The notes under the pieces are model-generated. The model saw only the letters and a list, made by a program, of their open reading frames with translations. It was not told the origin of the DNA and made no database searches. Shown piece by piece: positions 1 to 11,520 of a stretch of 64,000 nucleotides of DNA (position 1 is its first letter; every line of letters begins with the position of its first letter). This DNA comes from Lineus longissimus (Eukaryota > Nemertea > Pilidiophora > Heteronemertea > Lineidae): the NCBI RefSeq assembly GCF_910592395.1, contig NC_088310.1, positions 15,013,501-15,077,500 of the forward strand, given 5' to 3'. The translations under genes were made by a program, and so were the position numbers.

Positions 1-90
1 TTACCTAGTACCTTTTCTTTCAGAACCTATTTTACCTAGTACCATTTTTACCGATACCTTTGTTACTGGTACCTTTTTTACATACATTCT
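1..90. repeat. GTACC/TTTTTAC minisatellite end
   Basis: Degenerate repeats of a unit resembling TTTTTACCTAGTACC run from the window edge. They match in style the ends of the element at 10780-11482 (GGCACTAGGTAAAAAA units), so this is probably one terminus of a related element cut by the window edge. Confidence 0.45.
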
Positions 91-512
91 TTTTACTCCT
101 GGCTGCTTTAAGACCACATATATAATTGTCCCTGGATCGTAAGAGTGATGGACTTGCGGGTCACAGTGGTCAGAATTTGTAATGAGTTTTCCATCTTTAC
201 CTGAATAGAAATAATTGGGAAATCTTTGATATTTAGGAATATTCATCCATTTATTTCTCTCTCTCGAAAGTCATGAAAAAATGGAATATTTGGTATATCC
301 CTCTTCGTCCTCTAAAAATGGTGCTAAGGTCAAAACCTTGCTATGAAGAGGCGAATGCATATTATGCATTTGCCATCGCCTGCCCTCGTTTATTAGTGCA
401 GTGCATTTTGTAAATCAATTTAAATCAAACTTTGTACAGAGAAAAACAGTTCTGATACAATTCTTTAATTGCTGACAATAATCTGCATTTTTTTTGTGTT
501 AAATTCTTTCAG

Positions 513-585
513 TTCCAACAATCCAATGTCTTACAGAAGTATGATGAGGAGATTGAAGGGGAAAAGTCAAGCAGATTCCAATTGG
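513..585 (+). CDS. SART1: SART1 internal exon (partial gene)
   Basis: This 73-nt exon is bounded by a TTTCAG acceptor and a G|GTAAGT donor. It reads SNVLQKYDEEIEGEKSSRFQL, matching from memory the human SART1 segment around ILSKYDEELEGER. It ends in phase 1 and joins in frame to the exon at 6972. SART1 (Snu66) is a nuclear U4/U6.U5 tri-snRNP protein needed for spliceosome activation. The N-terminal coding part of the gene must lie left of the window. The four exons found here follow the human order without gaps, which makes the assignment much stronger than this short exon alone would. Confidence 0.85.
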
Positions 586-1146
586 GTAAGTTGCTAAATC
601 CAGTCTTAGTTTTACAGTAGATTCCTAATGAAGTGGCCTTGATAATATCATTGATACTTGTCATTCTTATCATGCCTTTCCACTCACGAGGTATACCTAA
701 TACCACACTCTAAACGCCCCTCTCCACTCCTCGAAAAGAATTTTTGACTCTCATCTGAATTCATAAAGTTTTGTCTTTGCGCGAAGGGCTTGGGGTAGTC
801 TGTTATAAAGGAACAGGCTGCAGCTTGAAAAACTGTGGAGGCCATAATGTTTTTAGTTCATGAAGACTCTAGTTGATTGACACCAGAGGATGTTCTGGTA
901 ATCTTGTTTTGTTAATTTTTTCAAGACAGTTCTTTAAAATATGCGGACCCAGTCCATTAGGTGCTTTATCGTCTGTGAGTAGTATCTTAGACACGTGATT
1001 TGATGGGGAGCCAGTGCAGGTCCAGAAGAACTGGTGTGATGTGGTCAAACTTCCTCGTGTGGCTGATAAACCTTGCAGCTGAGTAATGAACTCGTTGTAA
1101 ATGAGTAAGTGACTTTTGAGGCTAGCCATGGAGAGATACCATTTTT
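586..1146. other. SART1 intron, no feature recognised
   Basis: Intron sequence with no convincing exon, RNA gene or element boundary. A minus-strand open frame at 869-1129 shows no domain I recognise. The stretch may be an old retrotransposon remnant, which I cannot support further. Confidence 0.4.
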
Positions 1147-1205
1147 AGCTCAGCTGACTAAGTCAGCCGAGCTTGTCAAATAAGTTGTTCAGTGGCGTCC
1201 GTCTG

Positions 1206-1236
<31 letters not shown>

Positions 1237-2820
1237 GTTAAACCCATGGTGCACATTTTGTAACCGTAAGACCTAGAGACTTCAATATTGCATTTCTGGA
1301 TACTTCTGGTCAAACTCTACTTTCAAAACAAAATTTGTCGCCATTCGACCTACTTCCTGCGAGCGAGAGTGCATGAAGGAAACTGGCCTATATCGGCCTA
1401 GGAGCAGCAGAATTAGTCGAAATATGCTCTAATATTAAGATAAAATTCTTGAAAATCTATTTTATTGAGAAAAAGTTCAAAATTCTAACAGGAGAGGGCG
1501 CTACCTGCCTTTTAATTATTTCTGCCGATTCAAATTCCCGCCCGATGACGTCAGCCATCAATGAAGTCTCCTATTTGCCAGTTCTCAAAACATGGCAGCT
1601 ACACAACAAAAGGAGTAGGCCTAGCTCCAGGAATAAATCACTGTTCACTTCAGCTTTGTAATCGATTGTACCCCCACTTTATTGTGTTTTGTGTGGTGTT
1701 CCTATTCAATCAACGATGTAAGGCCTTATTATGTTGGTTTTAATTGAGAAGGTGCATTATAAGCGGCGTACGAAATACCGAAGCGGAGACAAAATGGCGG
1801 CATGTTGTTTACGCCTGGAGCTCAATGACACTCAAGTACCCAATTTTCTGCTTAAAAAGTAGTCTGGTAGGCGATATTATCACTAGTTCGTTTCAGTGGT
1901 AGTCATAAGGTCTTTAGGGACTACTTTCAGAAATTAGTTCTTGAAAATTTGGCCACATTTCTGTGAAAACGATATCGGAAGTGCATGCTCTGTTCGCGAT
2001 GACATCGCCGCTGTATTTTGGAGAATTCCCACAGTATGTGCAGTGAATCGGCATAATTCTGTTCGCCTATTAAGTTTTAGTTCTACGATTCTTTCATGAG
2101 TAAAAAGTAGACATTCTAAGCAATACAATAATGTCACTCCCATAAAAATTGATTGGAAATTGAGGGAGCTACGGCATTCTGTTCGGCAACTGGCAGCGCT
2201 GAAAAAATACATTGCATACTGTGCAATACCAAATGGCACATTTTAAAAAGCGCTCATTGGACAACGTAGGGAATCACCAGAAATGACGTCATCGCTGGTG
2301 AATAGAAAACTACGGTGGCGCAGTAGAGCACAAGAAAAGGTTTAGCATTAACTTCGTCATGCAAGCTTCAGCAACAACATGATTTCTCATGAATGATTTA
2401 TTTGATCATCATCAGCTTGTTTCCCCTGATAGATAAAAAAATGATTTACAATTTCCATCAAAGTTTTCTATTTTGTGTATAGTCACATGTTATTTAACTG
2501 GCAAGGAGCCAAGCAGTTTTGAATATTCGCGGGAAAATACTTCGTACTTGTAAACGAGGCTATGACAATGAGTGTCCTCATTCATGGCATAAACTTCATG
2601 TTTCGGTAAATATTTTCATACAATGATTTCACCCGAATTATGGTCAGGATTGAGGAATGAACAGTGGCATAATTATGTCAACCAGAAACATTGGTACCGT
2701 AGTGAACGCAAAAGGATATCAAATACCATGGAGCATGCCATTTTCATGCATAATGAACTGAACACCGGGAAGATATTAATGATATTAACTCAGCTGAGCG
2801 CCAGGCCCTTGGGCCTCTTG
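1147..2820 (+). mobile_element. X-family element X0
   Basis: It starts in a T-tract with a hairpin (AGCTCAGCTGAC, GTCAGCCGAGCT) and a CATC/GTCC microsatellite. It ends with CTCAGCTGAGCGCCAGGCCC TTGGGCCTCTTG, which holds the hairpin AGGCCC-TT-GGGCCT. The 5' GCTCAGCTGA and 3' TCAGCTGAGC are exact inverted repeats. The interior has an AAAATGGCGG motif near 1791. No protein-coding capacity is recognised. Helentron/HINE-type structure is inferred from the ends. Confidence 0.65.
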
Positions 2821-2913
2821 TTGTATCTTACCATGATGGTGCTAACTCGAATAAGAAATTTCCTTATTCGACCAATATTGTCAAGGCTTGTCCGGGATCA
2901 GAGTTCACTTTTT

Positions 2914-3670
2914 ACCCCTCAGCCCAAATGGGCTAGAGGGGTATTGTCGTCACATACGCCGTCCGTCCGGGCGGGCGGGCGTCTGCTACTTGGTTTCTGT
3001 CGATTTCTAAGAGAACGGCTTTGACAATCAATTCAATTTTTGGTATGTACATTTGGGGTGACAAGAGGAAGGTTCCTTTTGAAAACAGGTTTGTTCCGAT
3101 AATCAATATGGCCACCAGGGGGCGTGTTTGAAATTGGTTTCCGTCAATTTCGAGGAGAACGGTTCCTCCGATTAAATTCAATTTTGGTATGTACGTTGAG
3201 GGTGACTAGGGCGAGATTCCTTTCGAAAACGGGCTCGTTCCGATTATCAATATGACCACTAGGGCGACGTGCTTGAAATCAGTTTCCGTCAATTTCGAGG
3301 AGAACCGTTCGTCCGATGAAATTCATTTTTGGTATGTACGTTGAGGGTGACTAGAGGAAGGTTCCTTTCGAAAGCCGGCTCGTTTTGATTCTCAATATGG
3401 TCACCAGGGCAACGTGCTTGAAATCGGTTTCCGTCAATTTCGAGGAGAACGGCTTGGAGGATGGAATCAATTTTTACTGGGTGTACGCCTAATGCAGTTT
3501 TGTAAGGGGAAGGTTCCTTTCGAAATCAGCATGATTCGAAATTCAACATGGCCGCCACGCTCACATCCTCAAAATAGGTTTCGACAATTTTAATTTCCAA
3601 ATGCAAACGAGCCACTCCATTAAGCCAACTTCACCATTATTTCACCTTCAACCTTATTAGGCTGAGGGGT
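2914..3670 (+). mobile_element. W-family element with tandem monomers
   Basis: Its ends are complementary: ACCCCTCAGCC at 2914 and GGCTGAGGGGT ending at 3670. The 5' end also folds as CCCCTCAGCCCA/TGGGCTAGAGGGG. Inside are about four monomers of roughly 120-150 bp, each with a TTTCCGTCAATTTCGAGGAG motif and a GGTTCCTTTCGAAA motif. One monomer carries CCACCAGGGGGC at 3112-3123. The architecture parallels the R and X families. Confidence 0.6.
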
Positions 3671-3879
3671 TATGCTTGCTTTGTGATGCTATTTTTTACA
3701 AAGGCGCACCGTGCTACTGCATCTTGAAAACGTGGTCCCTTTTTGCAATTTTCAGGCGCAATCGTTATCCCGTTATTGTCCGCCTGTACCGCCTATTTAC
3801 GCAGTTGGTAAAAAATCAAAATCTTGATAAAAATATAAGTGAATTTGAGCAAATAAAATCTCAAAAATAGTATTAAAAA

Positions 3880-4190
3880 TTAAACAAAGTCCTATTTCTC
3901 TAAAACAAATGATTGGATTGCAACCAAATTTCATGTGATTGTATATCAATGTCCTCTCTACAACGTCCTGGACTTTCAGTAAAATACATCAACCAAAATG
4001 GCCACCAGGTGGCCATCTTGGAAATTAAACAAAGTCCTATTTCTCTGAAACAAATAAAAGGATTGCAACCAAACTTCATATGATTGTATATCAATGTACT
4101 CTCTACAACATTTCCAATTTTCAGTCAAATCTATTACCTGGCACCCATCTTGATAATTAAACAAAGTTCGAGGCTCTGAAACTTATTATT
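3880..4190. repeat. Tandem monomers of ~125 bp
   Basis: Two to three degenerate copies of a unit reading AAACAAAGTCCTATTTCTC, then GGATTGCAACCAAATTTCAT, then TGTATATCAATGT. One copy contains CCACCAGGTGGC at 4002-4013. A related monomer recurs at 25920-26030 inside R3, so this is probably a decayed element of the same superfamily. Confidence 0.55.
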
Positions 4191-4689
4191 CTGAGTGGGG
4201 TTACGTCACGGATAATGAAAATGTCCATACAATTCATTCGACTTTGGAATGATCACTTGAGTGTAGTGGGTCTTCGCCGCACGTGAATAAAGGATACAGG
4301 GATATGGATGAGTTTGACCGATTAGGTAGAGGCCCAGATACATGGATACGGGAGGGATTTTAGTAAGAATTGTTTCTGCCTGCCCCCTCCCCCCCTACAA
4401 TTTGACAGCTGTTGCATTTTTGATGCTGGGGGAAACTTTCTCTTTTCCCCATCTCTTAACTCTGGCCTGGAACATGCATCCGTCGTCACACCACTCGCCG
4501 CACCACTTTCATCGAGGTAAGTTTTACTCGGTGAAACTTACCTTCATGAGAGAAGAAGGTGGCCTCCACCCAACTTTCCCAAAGACAAAGTGGAAGACAT
4601 ATCCAGAAATGCTGTGAAAATTATGCTCAGAAATGCTGAGAAAATACTGTTCACAGATACAAGGAAATTGCATTCAGGGTATTGTGAAT

Positions 4690-5290
4690 TTTGATTTCTC
4701 TTTTAATAAAAGGTGTGACAACTTCTTCAATGCGAAATCAGCCATTATTGAACTTGACCTTGATATTCACCACATACACCTGCACACCAAATATGAACTG
4801 CCCAGGTGAACTCGTTCAGAATATAGAGAGGTCACAAGGCATTATCATGTTTTACAACAAAATGGCCACCAGACGGCCAACTTGAATGCGTAATCAGCCA
4901 TTATCGAACTTTGCCTTGATATTCACCCCCTTGTGACCTCTCTACATTCTGAACGAGTTCACCTAGACATTTCATATTTAGTGTCCACGTGTATGGGATA
5001 AAAATCAAGGCAAAGTTAGATAATGGCTGCACTCAAGATGGCCGACTGGCGGCCTTTTTTCGTTGTAAAACTTGGAAATGCCTTTTGTGACCTCTCTACA
5101 TTCTGAACGAGTTCACCTGGACATTTCATATTTGGTGTGCACGTGTGTGGGATGAATATCAAGGTCAAGTTCGACAATGGCTGATTTTGCATTCAAGATA
5201 GCCGACTTGCGGCCTTTTTGTTGTAAAACTTGGAAATATCTTGTGACCTCTCTACATTCTGAACGAGTTTACGTAGACATTTCTTGCTAT
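4690..5290. repeat. ~155-bp monomers, one inverted
   Basis: About four copies of a unit containing TGTGACCTCTCTACATTCTG, GAACGAGTTCACC and TGGCCGACTGGCGGCC. The first copy (about 4725-4925) is inverted relative to those at 4930-5290. This makes an imperfect palindrome centred near 4930. No coding function is seen. Confidence 0.6.
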
Positions 5291-5399
5291 AGAAATAGAC
5301 TACCCAAAATAACAATAAAAGCCACTCCAATCGTCAGCTTCCTTCTTCACTATTCCATTCCATAACACTACCAGCAACCTGATTTCACCAATGTGCGGA

Positions 5400-6316
5400 T
5401 ATACTATACTTTGTTGATATTCTTGTGGTACTTACTCTAAGGAACGATACATCACATGTCATACCGACTTTGGTTTGACCTATATACTATACATGTACAA
5501 TGTTTCTTAACCTGGATGAATTCCAAAGCACTTAATATCTATACGGTGAGTGATACGAAGATATTCGATCATTAACCATTCAATAATTAACGTTTTGGAC
5601 TTTCAGTCATTTAGAATATAGCATAGGGTTAAACTGATAAAGTAAGTTCATGCTGAACCCAAAATGTACTCCTATGGTGTTGTTTCAAGGCCGGATTTTT
5701 GTTCCTACTCTTTTCCTGTTTGTGTTTACACATCTGACTTTGATTGATGACATTGCTAATAGGTCACACGCTGGTTCCTCGAGGTCGATCCAAAACACCC
5801 GGCTTTGCGCGGTGTCTCAACTGGTCAAGTTCCTAGAAGTACTAGGTTCATGATGATGCATCATATTATTAGCCTCGCTGTTGCATGTATTTTAATTGTA
5901 GTTATGTTTAAAGGAAGGGTTCAAAGCTAGTATCTTCCAAGAATTACTCTGATGACAACATTTATGTTTAGATCTTTCGCCAACTCAATCCCTTGAATTG
6001 AGCTCTGTTCTTGGTCATTGGTTCCCTGAATCGGAACCCTGAAATTGTATTTAATGCTAGCTTTATCCCTTGTTCTGGGAGTTCAACCATAGCCATTGTA
6101 ACCTCCATGTTCGCTGCCAGATCCATAGAAATAGATGTTGGCCTCTGTATTAATTAATCAATAAAAACTGGATCTGGAATACTTTGTGCCTCTTATGTGA
6201 ATTGCTGCGTTCTGTTACGTCATCAATCATTCATACGTCAGCGATCATTCATGGAAACGACGATCCCGTTATCATGAGCACAATGGCCTCTGGCCGTTTC
6301 ATTACAGGCTAACTAC
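5400..6316 (+). mobile_element. Degenerate R-family element, 3' part
   Basis: Similarity to R monomers begins near 5400 (ACGATACATCACATGTCATA, then CTATACGGTGAG). The stretch ends with the R terminus GAGCACAATGGCCTCTGGCCGTTTCATT at about 6288-6315, which contains the AATGGCC/GGCCGTT hairpin. The middle (5560-6230) is unrelated and probably another insertion. No gene is seen. Confidence 0.45.
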
Positions 6317-6971
6317 CATACATGTAGACTACTCTGAAATATTGAAAAAAACTTTTAGGGTCATCCAGAATTATCGTTCGAGACCAAAATAATTAAAAAA
6401 AAATTATGCAAATTATTTGTAAATACGCAAATTTTCAGTTAGCATACAAAAATGTTGTGTTCCCTTGTTTTTTTGGTATGTTTACATTTTATGATTGTAC
6501 ACAATTGAAAGGGCGCATTTATCTTTGCAACCTAACATCATTATGCACCTAAAGGAAATAATTACCATCCAAATATTGAGTAAAAACTAATTCCGTGTCA
6601 TTTATAAACATGTTCGCTGTCTGATTTGCGCCAAATTTTAAAAATGGCTTCACAAATGTCAGAGTTTGAACCAAAACTTCAACAGCAACACATACTTTTT
6701 ATCATTGCAAAGTAAACAACAGAACCTACTCCCTACACTGGCGACATCTATACGGATATGGAATTATCAAGTTGGACTCGGAGAGAAACATGGATCTGAT
6801 TTAGGATGTGGTGGCAGATATCGACGTCTGACGGTTGGACCAAATGGATGGTGAATTTTGTTGACACCTGACCAATTAATGGTTATTTGGACTCTGAAGG
6901 GGGGGAGGTCCCCAAACCTTTGACACTTTTGGCAATTAACACTTTCTAGTGCTCTCTTTCCTTAATTTCAG

Positions 6972-7045
6972 GGTCTGGAGGGAAGTACAGCGCTTTAAAG
7001 GATCGGCAACTAGAAAGAATTCGTGAGGATCTTAAGGCACAGGGG
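6972..7045 (+). CDS. SART1: SART1 internal exon (partial gene)
   Basis: This 74-nt exon has a TTAATTTCAG acceptor and a GGG|GTATGT donor. After the split glycine codon it reads SGGKYSALKDRQLERIREDL and then KAQG. This corresponds to the human stretch GGTADGLRERELEEIRAKL. It takes phase 1 from the previous exon and leaves phase 0, which fits the next exon at 38820. The intron after it is about 31.8 kb and holds the complete MULE plus most of the dispersed elements. Confidence 0.85.
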
Positions 7046-7564
7046 GTATGTTTCACTATATATGGAATGGCCCCTTTGACCCATAAGGGGGCATCTATGG
7101 CATGAGGATGATAGGTTTTTGACTCGCCTTGTGAGCCTATGCGATGACGATGACGTGGCATCCATCGTCCACCGGCGTTTCATAATCACTTAAGGTGTGG
7201 ACTTAAAACTTGGTACACATGTACCCTTGGGCCTTAAGTCCAAAATTATACTTTGTTTGGCCACCAGGGGGCGTAATGGAAAAACATAAAGCATCCAATA
7301 GGACCCATGATTTTGGTAGGATTTTCATGCCAGGCAGTCATCTTGAAAATCTAACAAAGTCCTTTTATTCTGAAAAACAAACGACAACAAACAGTGCGAT
7401 TCTAATGATATATTGACAGTTTTTTATTGTGATGTTGAGCATAAACAATGTCATCCTGTTGTGAACGATCGGGGGGATAAAATGAACAGGTTTTTTTCAC
7501 CCAATTTAGAAAATATTTTGCAGCATACGATAGGCCGTTAAAAATTAATCGGGAATTCCCACAT

Positions 7565-8300
7565 TTATTTTTTGCTTACCGTACGGGAGTCTTTGCAACA
7601 TCGCAGTGTCTGACGTCGTTTGTTGTTGTTTGTATCCTGTTTCAAAACAGTGGCCATTTCTTAACCGCTATGGTTATGATTTTTAAAACTCTGTACACAT
7701 AGGGGCCAAAATGTAAAACCTTTAAAGTGCGATATCGCGCTTATAATCGACTCATTTTCATTAAAATTTTTAGATAGGGACTCCTAGGAAGGATACATTA
7801 CATATCCTACAGGTTTTCGATTTGACCTAATTTTCAAGGTCTCGGAGGTCAATTGGTATAAATTGGCCGTTTGAGGGTAACAATGGGAAGTTTTTTAACT
7901 GCTGAAGCTATGAACTTGAAATTTAGCACGCATTACTCCCTAAATCAGATAACCTTTGACACCAAATTTCAGTCCGATCTGATTCTTGACTTGGCCTCCA
8001 GGGGGCGAAAACTAATTCCTGCACGATTCCTCTCCACTAAAGCTATGAACTTGAAATTGGTACAGATGACTCCTTCCGTCATGTAACCTCTGACACTGAA
8101 TTTTGGTCGGACCTGATTCTCCACTTGGCCAGGGGGGGGGGCAAAAACTAAAAAAGTTACAAAGTGCATTTTGTAACCGTAGGACCTAGGCACTTTAAAT
8201 TTGGCTGGGTGGTAAAACTAGAGGATCTAAGCCATTTATAAAAAATTCAGCGCGATTCGACTCAAATTCAACCCACCAGGGGGAAACGTGTAAGGTACAA
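7565..8300 (+). mobile_element. R-family element, degenerate copy
   Basis: It begins near TTTTTTGCTTACCGTACGGG, like the R4 5' end. It contains about two R monomers with the landmarks CTATGAACTTGAAATT, CCTCCAGGGGGC (7995-8006) and TTTTCAAGGTCTCGGAGGTCA. No conserved 3' terminus is seen, so it is probably truncated. Confidence 0.45.
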
Positions 8301-8929
8301 AACATTTTTTTCCGCTTTATTGCAGCAGAGAAAAGCTTGAAATAAAGTTGAAGAGGTCCGCATGATATAGAAGTTTTGATATAAAATAGATTAGTTTCGA
8401 TTTATATCACCAGTTGGAGGTAGTGAGCAAAATGTCGTTTGACCCCGTTTTTTTCCCGATTTGAAATTCCCGCCCCGAAATAAACACACAGTTACACCCC
8501 TGCTAGAATTGGCCGCCATTTTTTCCGAGAGCGCTCCAACGTAATGTATGATGTACTGTTACTTTCTAACATGGAAGCTAGTGGCAGAGGATTTGGCTGG
8601 AGATCTTGTGTGGGAGAGTGTGTTTGCTTGCTGACCTGTATGATCACATGATAGAAAAATGGCGACTGTTTTATTTTGACTGGATTGATTTTAACAGTGA
8701 TAAATTTAATAATTTAAACCGTTTCTGAAATTAATTATGGTACGAAACTTCACAGAATTAGAGAAGATATTCATCAAAATTGGTTGGTACGACAGATTCA
8801 ACTGTATTTGGTAGAAACAACCTACGAATTGAGTCGACTTTCTCTTCGAAATGTTGAAGCGACGGTTACGATCTCATGCTATATCAGTATGATCATAATT
8901 TATGGTGCCATTTGTGGCCTAATAGGCCC

Positions 8930-9470
8930 CTACAATACATCCCGTAAATCTAGCTCGCCGATGTCTAACTCTAGGTGTAAATGGTGGCCAATTTCTTGCG
9001 TCTTGGCAATTTTGCAACAAATCTCGCCATTTATGTTTGTTTCCTCCCTGTCTGGCCATTGGCCATGACAACTATTATTTTGAAAGTCACATTATGACAT
9101 CGTAGTATGAATTCCACTTCAGTTACGTTATGCAGCAATGCTCATGTTTTTGGTTTGTAATCCTCTACCGTCTGTACACTGCGCTGTGCATGGTTGTGCT
9201 GTTGGCTGTAAAAAAAAGAGAAAAACGATAGCCTTGCCCTATATAGGCTTAGAGTATAACTCAACAGGCCCTCATGATTCATTTGATTGGCACCCTATTT
9301 GATAGTACCTCATCATTAAGTCTCTTTCTGGATTTGCTTACATAGATGCCTTGTTCAGGATATCATCTGACAAATGCCTGATCAAGCACAGACTGTATCT
9401 GGTGGTAGACATTTCCCTGTCAATGTCACCCTTTTTTATTCAGTCAGTGTTAATTTCTCTTCTCTTTTTT
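8930..9470 (+). mobile_element. X-family internal fragment
   Basis: It matches the interior of X1 (about 20805-21515) and X3, from TTGGCAATTTTGCAACAAAT through CACTGCGCTGTGCATGGTTG to the pyrimidine tract before the 3' exon. It is more diverged than X1 is from X3. At its T-rich end a Y element has inserted. Confidence 0.6.
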
Positions 9471-9790
9471 AGCTACGCTGGCTTTGGAGCGCAGCTTATG
9501 GTTTGTACTGGAGCTGGCTGAATGTAGCTCCAGCACAATAGTTGCATTTTCATCTGATTTTGCTGCAGCTGGGCCAGAAAACGTGCCAGGATACCAATAT
9601 TTTGAAGTATTGTTTCGATAGGATTATAGCTATTGACAGCAGAAAGACTAAACCCCCGTAATTGGCAGTAATTGGCAGATTTTAAGCTGGAAATTGTCGT
9701 CTGGCCAAAAGTGGCAAAACGGCCTCGATCCTACCTGTCTCTGTAATGTACTGAACGCACTACACATAAGGCATTGCCCTAAGGCATTAA
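9471..9790 (+). mobile_element. Y-family element
   Basis: It starts after TTTTTT with AGCTACGCTG..GCGCAGCT, a 5' hairpin like those of R and X. It then shows GGTTTGTACTGGAGCTGGCT and ATTGGCAGTAATTGGCAG. A second copy begins at 63687, and the two can be aligned over about 310 bp. The 3' end is around CATTGCCCTAAGGCATT. Confidence 0.55.
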
Positions 9791-9904
9791 AGCCGAGGCT
9801 GATAGAAAGTGATGGCCATTTTGCGAATGTATATAGTTATGCAGTTAGAAAGTGGTATTTCCCTATATTTTGATTCTCAATGTCAAAATCTTGTTTTGTG
9901 GGTT

Positions 9905-10090
9905 TTTATGCCTCCGCCAATGTGTGAAGCATTGTGGAGGCATTATGTTTTACCGATGTCCCTCAGGCGTCAGGCGTCTGTAAACATTTCGTTTCTGCTC
10001 ATTTCAAGGAGAACACTTTTAGCGATAACCGCGAAACTTTTTTTGTGGGTTGACCTTTTCTAAAGGAAGGTTCCTTTCGAAAACAGGCTC
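9905..10090 (+). mobile_element. Z-family 5' end
   Basis: ATGCCTCC..GGAGGCAT forms a hairpin, followed by TATGTTTTACCGATGTCC and a monomer with GGTTCCTTTCGAAAACAGG. The same start occurs at 29583. Only a short part is present before the duplicated segment at 10093. Confidence 0.4.
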
Positions 10091-10092
10091 GT

Positions 10093-11520
10093 CATTACAG
10101 CCAGATCCCGTTAGCGAAGGTTAAAAAGCGAACCTCAGGTTGCAAAGGCAAATGCATTGAGGCCGTGAGGTTGGAGTTTCTCTTTGAATTGCCCGATGAT
10201 GTTGTTATTAGGGTAATCAGGCGTGATCAGAGATTAGCACAATCTAGCCTAATCTCCTATGGCATGTCTGGCTGACCTACCACAGCAGGTGTTACGGAAT
10301 TTGTTATCGTTACTCCTGCCTGTAAGTGGCACATCATCTGACAAAATCAGAGTGTACTCAATGTAGGCCTAATGGCAATGCTTCAGATTAAGACCTGATT
10401 GGTCCTGTTGGATGCTTGTTTCTATATTGCAATATTGTAGTTGATCAAAAGATGGTGTTAATTCTAGTTTAACCCCCTGTGTGTCTGCATTGGTGCAGGA
10501 TGTAACTGCTTTTTCAGACTGTTTGTTTATAGTAGGCCTATGTGAAAAAAACATTTCTTTTTTTTCATAGTTTTTTTAATCAGACTGGTTTAAACATGTC
10601 ATTGCAGCCAGATCCCGTTAGGGAAGGTCAAAAAGCAAACCTCAGGATGCAAAGGCAAATGCATTGATGTCTTGAGGTTCACTTTTCTCTCTGAGTTGAC
10701 CGATGATGTTGGTATTGGGGTAATCGGGTGTAATCACAGATAGTCTAATCGCCTCTGGCATATCTGGTTGACGGCAGACGGTAATAAAGGCACTGGGAAA
10801 AAAGGTACGGAAAAAAGGCACTAGGTAAAAAAGGCACTAGAAAAAAGGCACTAGGTAAAAAAGGCACTAGGAAAAAAAGGCACTGGGTAAAAAAGGCACC
10901 AGGTAAAAAAGGCACTGGAAAAAAAGGCACCAGGAAATCTCTAGGTTAAAAATTCATTTGGGGTGCCCCCCCCCCCCGTGCATTTCTATATGTGTAATCT
11001 GCAATGTGTAATGTGCTTCCAGGTCTTTCTCACCAATAAAACTGCAATGAGACTCATCAAGAATGTTTTGCTAGATGTCAATAGCCACTCTTGTGAAACT
11101 ATTGTATCTTGTAGAAATAGGTTATTGGTGAGGGAACCCTGAATCTAACTTGATTAAACTACTGGACCAAATCGGATGATCTTTGTATTATTTTTTATGA
11201 GGATTCCCTGCCTATCCAAGCTAGTTTTTCTGGTCGGAGGGTACTGAAAATAGGCTGTTCCGTTTTTTTGGACCACCCAGTATTCTGTTGATGTAGAAAA
11301 AAACTACACATAGAAATGCACATAGACATTTTTATTTTTATTTTTTATCTATGTAGTAGAGACTTCTCAGAGATTTCCCATACATTTTTTTTGGTGCCAT
11401 TTTTTCCAGTGCCTTTTTAACCTAGTGCCTTTTTTTCCGTACCTTTTTTTCCAGTGCCTTTTTTTCCAGTGCCTTTATTACCTACATTCCTGACTGACTG
11501 CTTGCCACAGCACGTGTTAC
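10093..11520. repeat. Tandem duplication split by an element
   Basis: About 190 bp starting CAGCCAGATCCCGTTAG at about 10097 recurs at about 10605 with the same order of motifs (GGCAAATGCATTGA, TGATGTTG, GGGTAATC). The second copy is interrupted after CTGGTTGAC by the element at 10780-11482 and resumes at TGACTGCTTGCCACAGCAC. The first copy acts as the uninterrupted reference. Confidence 0.6.
10780..11482. mobile_element. Inverted-repeat element with minisatellite ends
   Basis: The left end begins GGTAATAAAGGCACTGGGAA and continues as about nine GGCACTAGGTAAAAAA-like units. The right end is the reverse complement (CCAGTGCCTTTATTACC). The 703-bp element has no recognisable ORF and is probably a non-autonomous DNA transposon or foldback element. 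The target duplication is not clear. Confidence 0.65.

Noticed and set aside
869-1129. Minus-strand 86-codon frame as a retrotransposon coding remnant
   Set aside because: No reverse transcriptase or endonuclease motif could be identified in it.
10745-10930. Minus-strand frame rich in PFLPSAFF repeats
   Set aside because: Translation of the GGCACTAGGTAAAAAA minisatellite, not a membrane protein.
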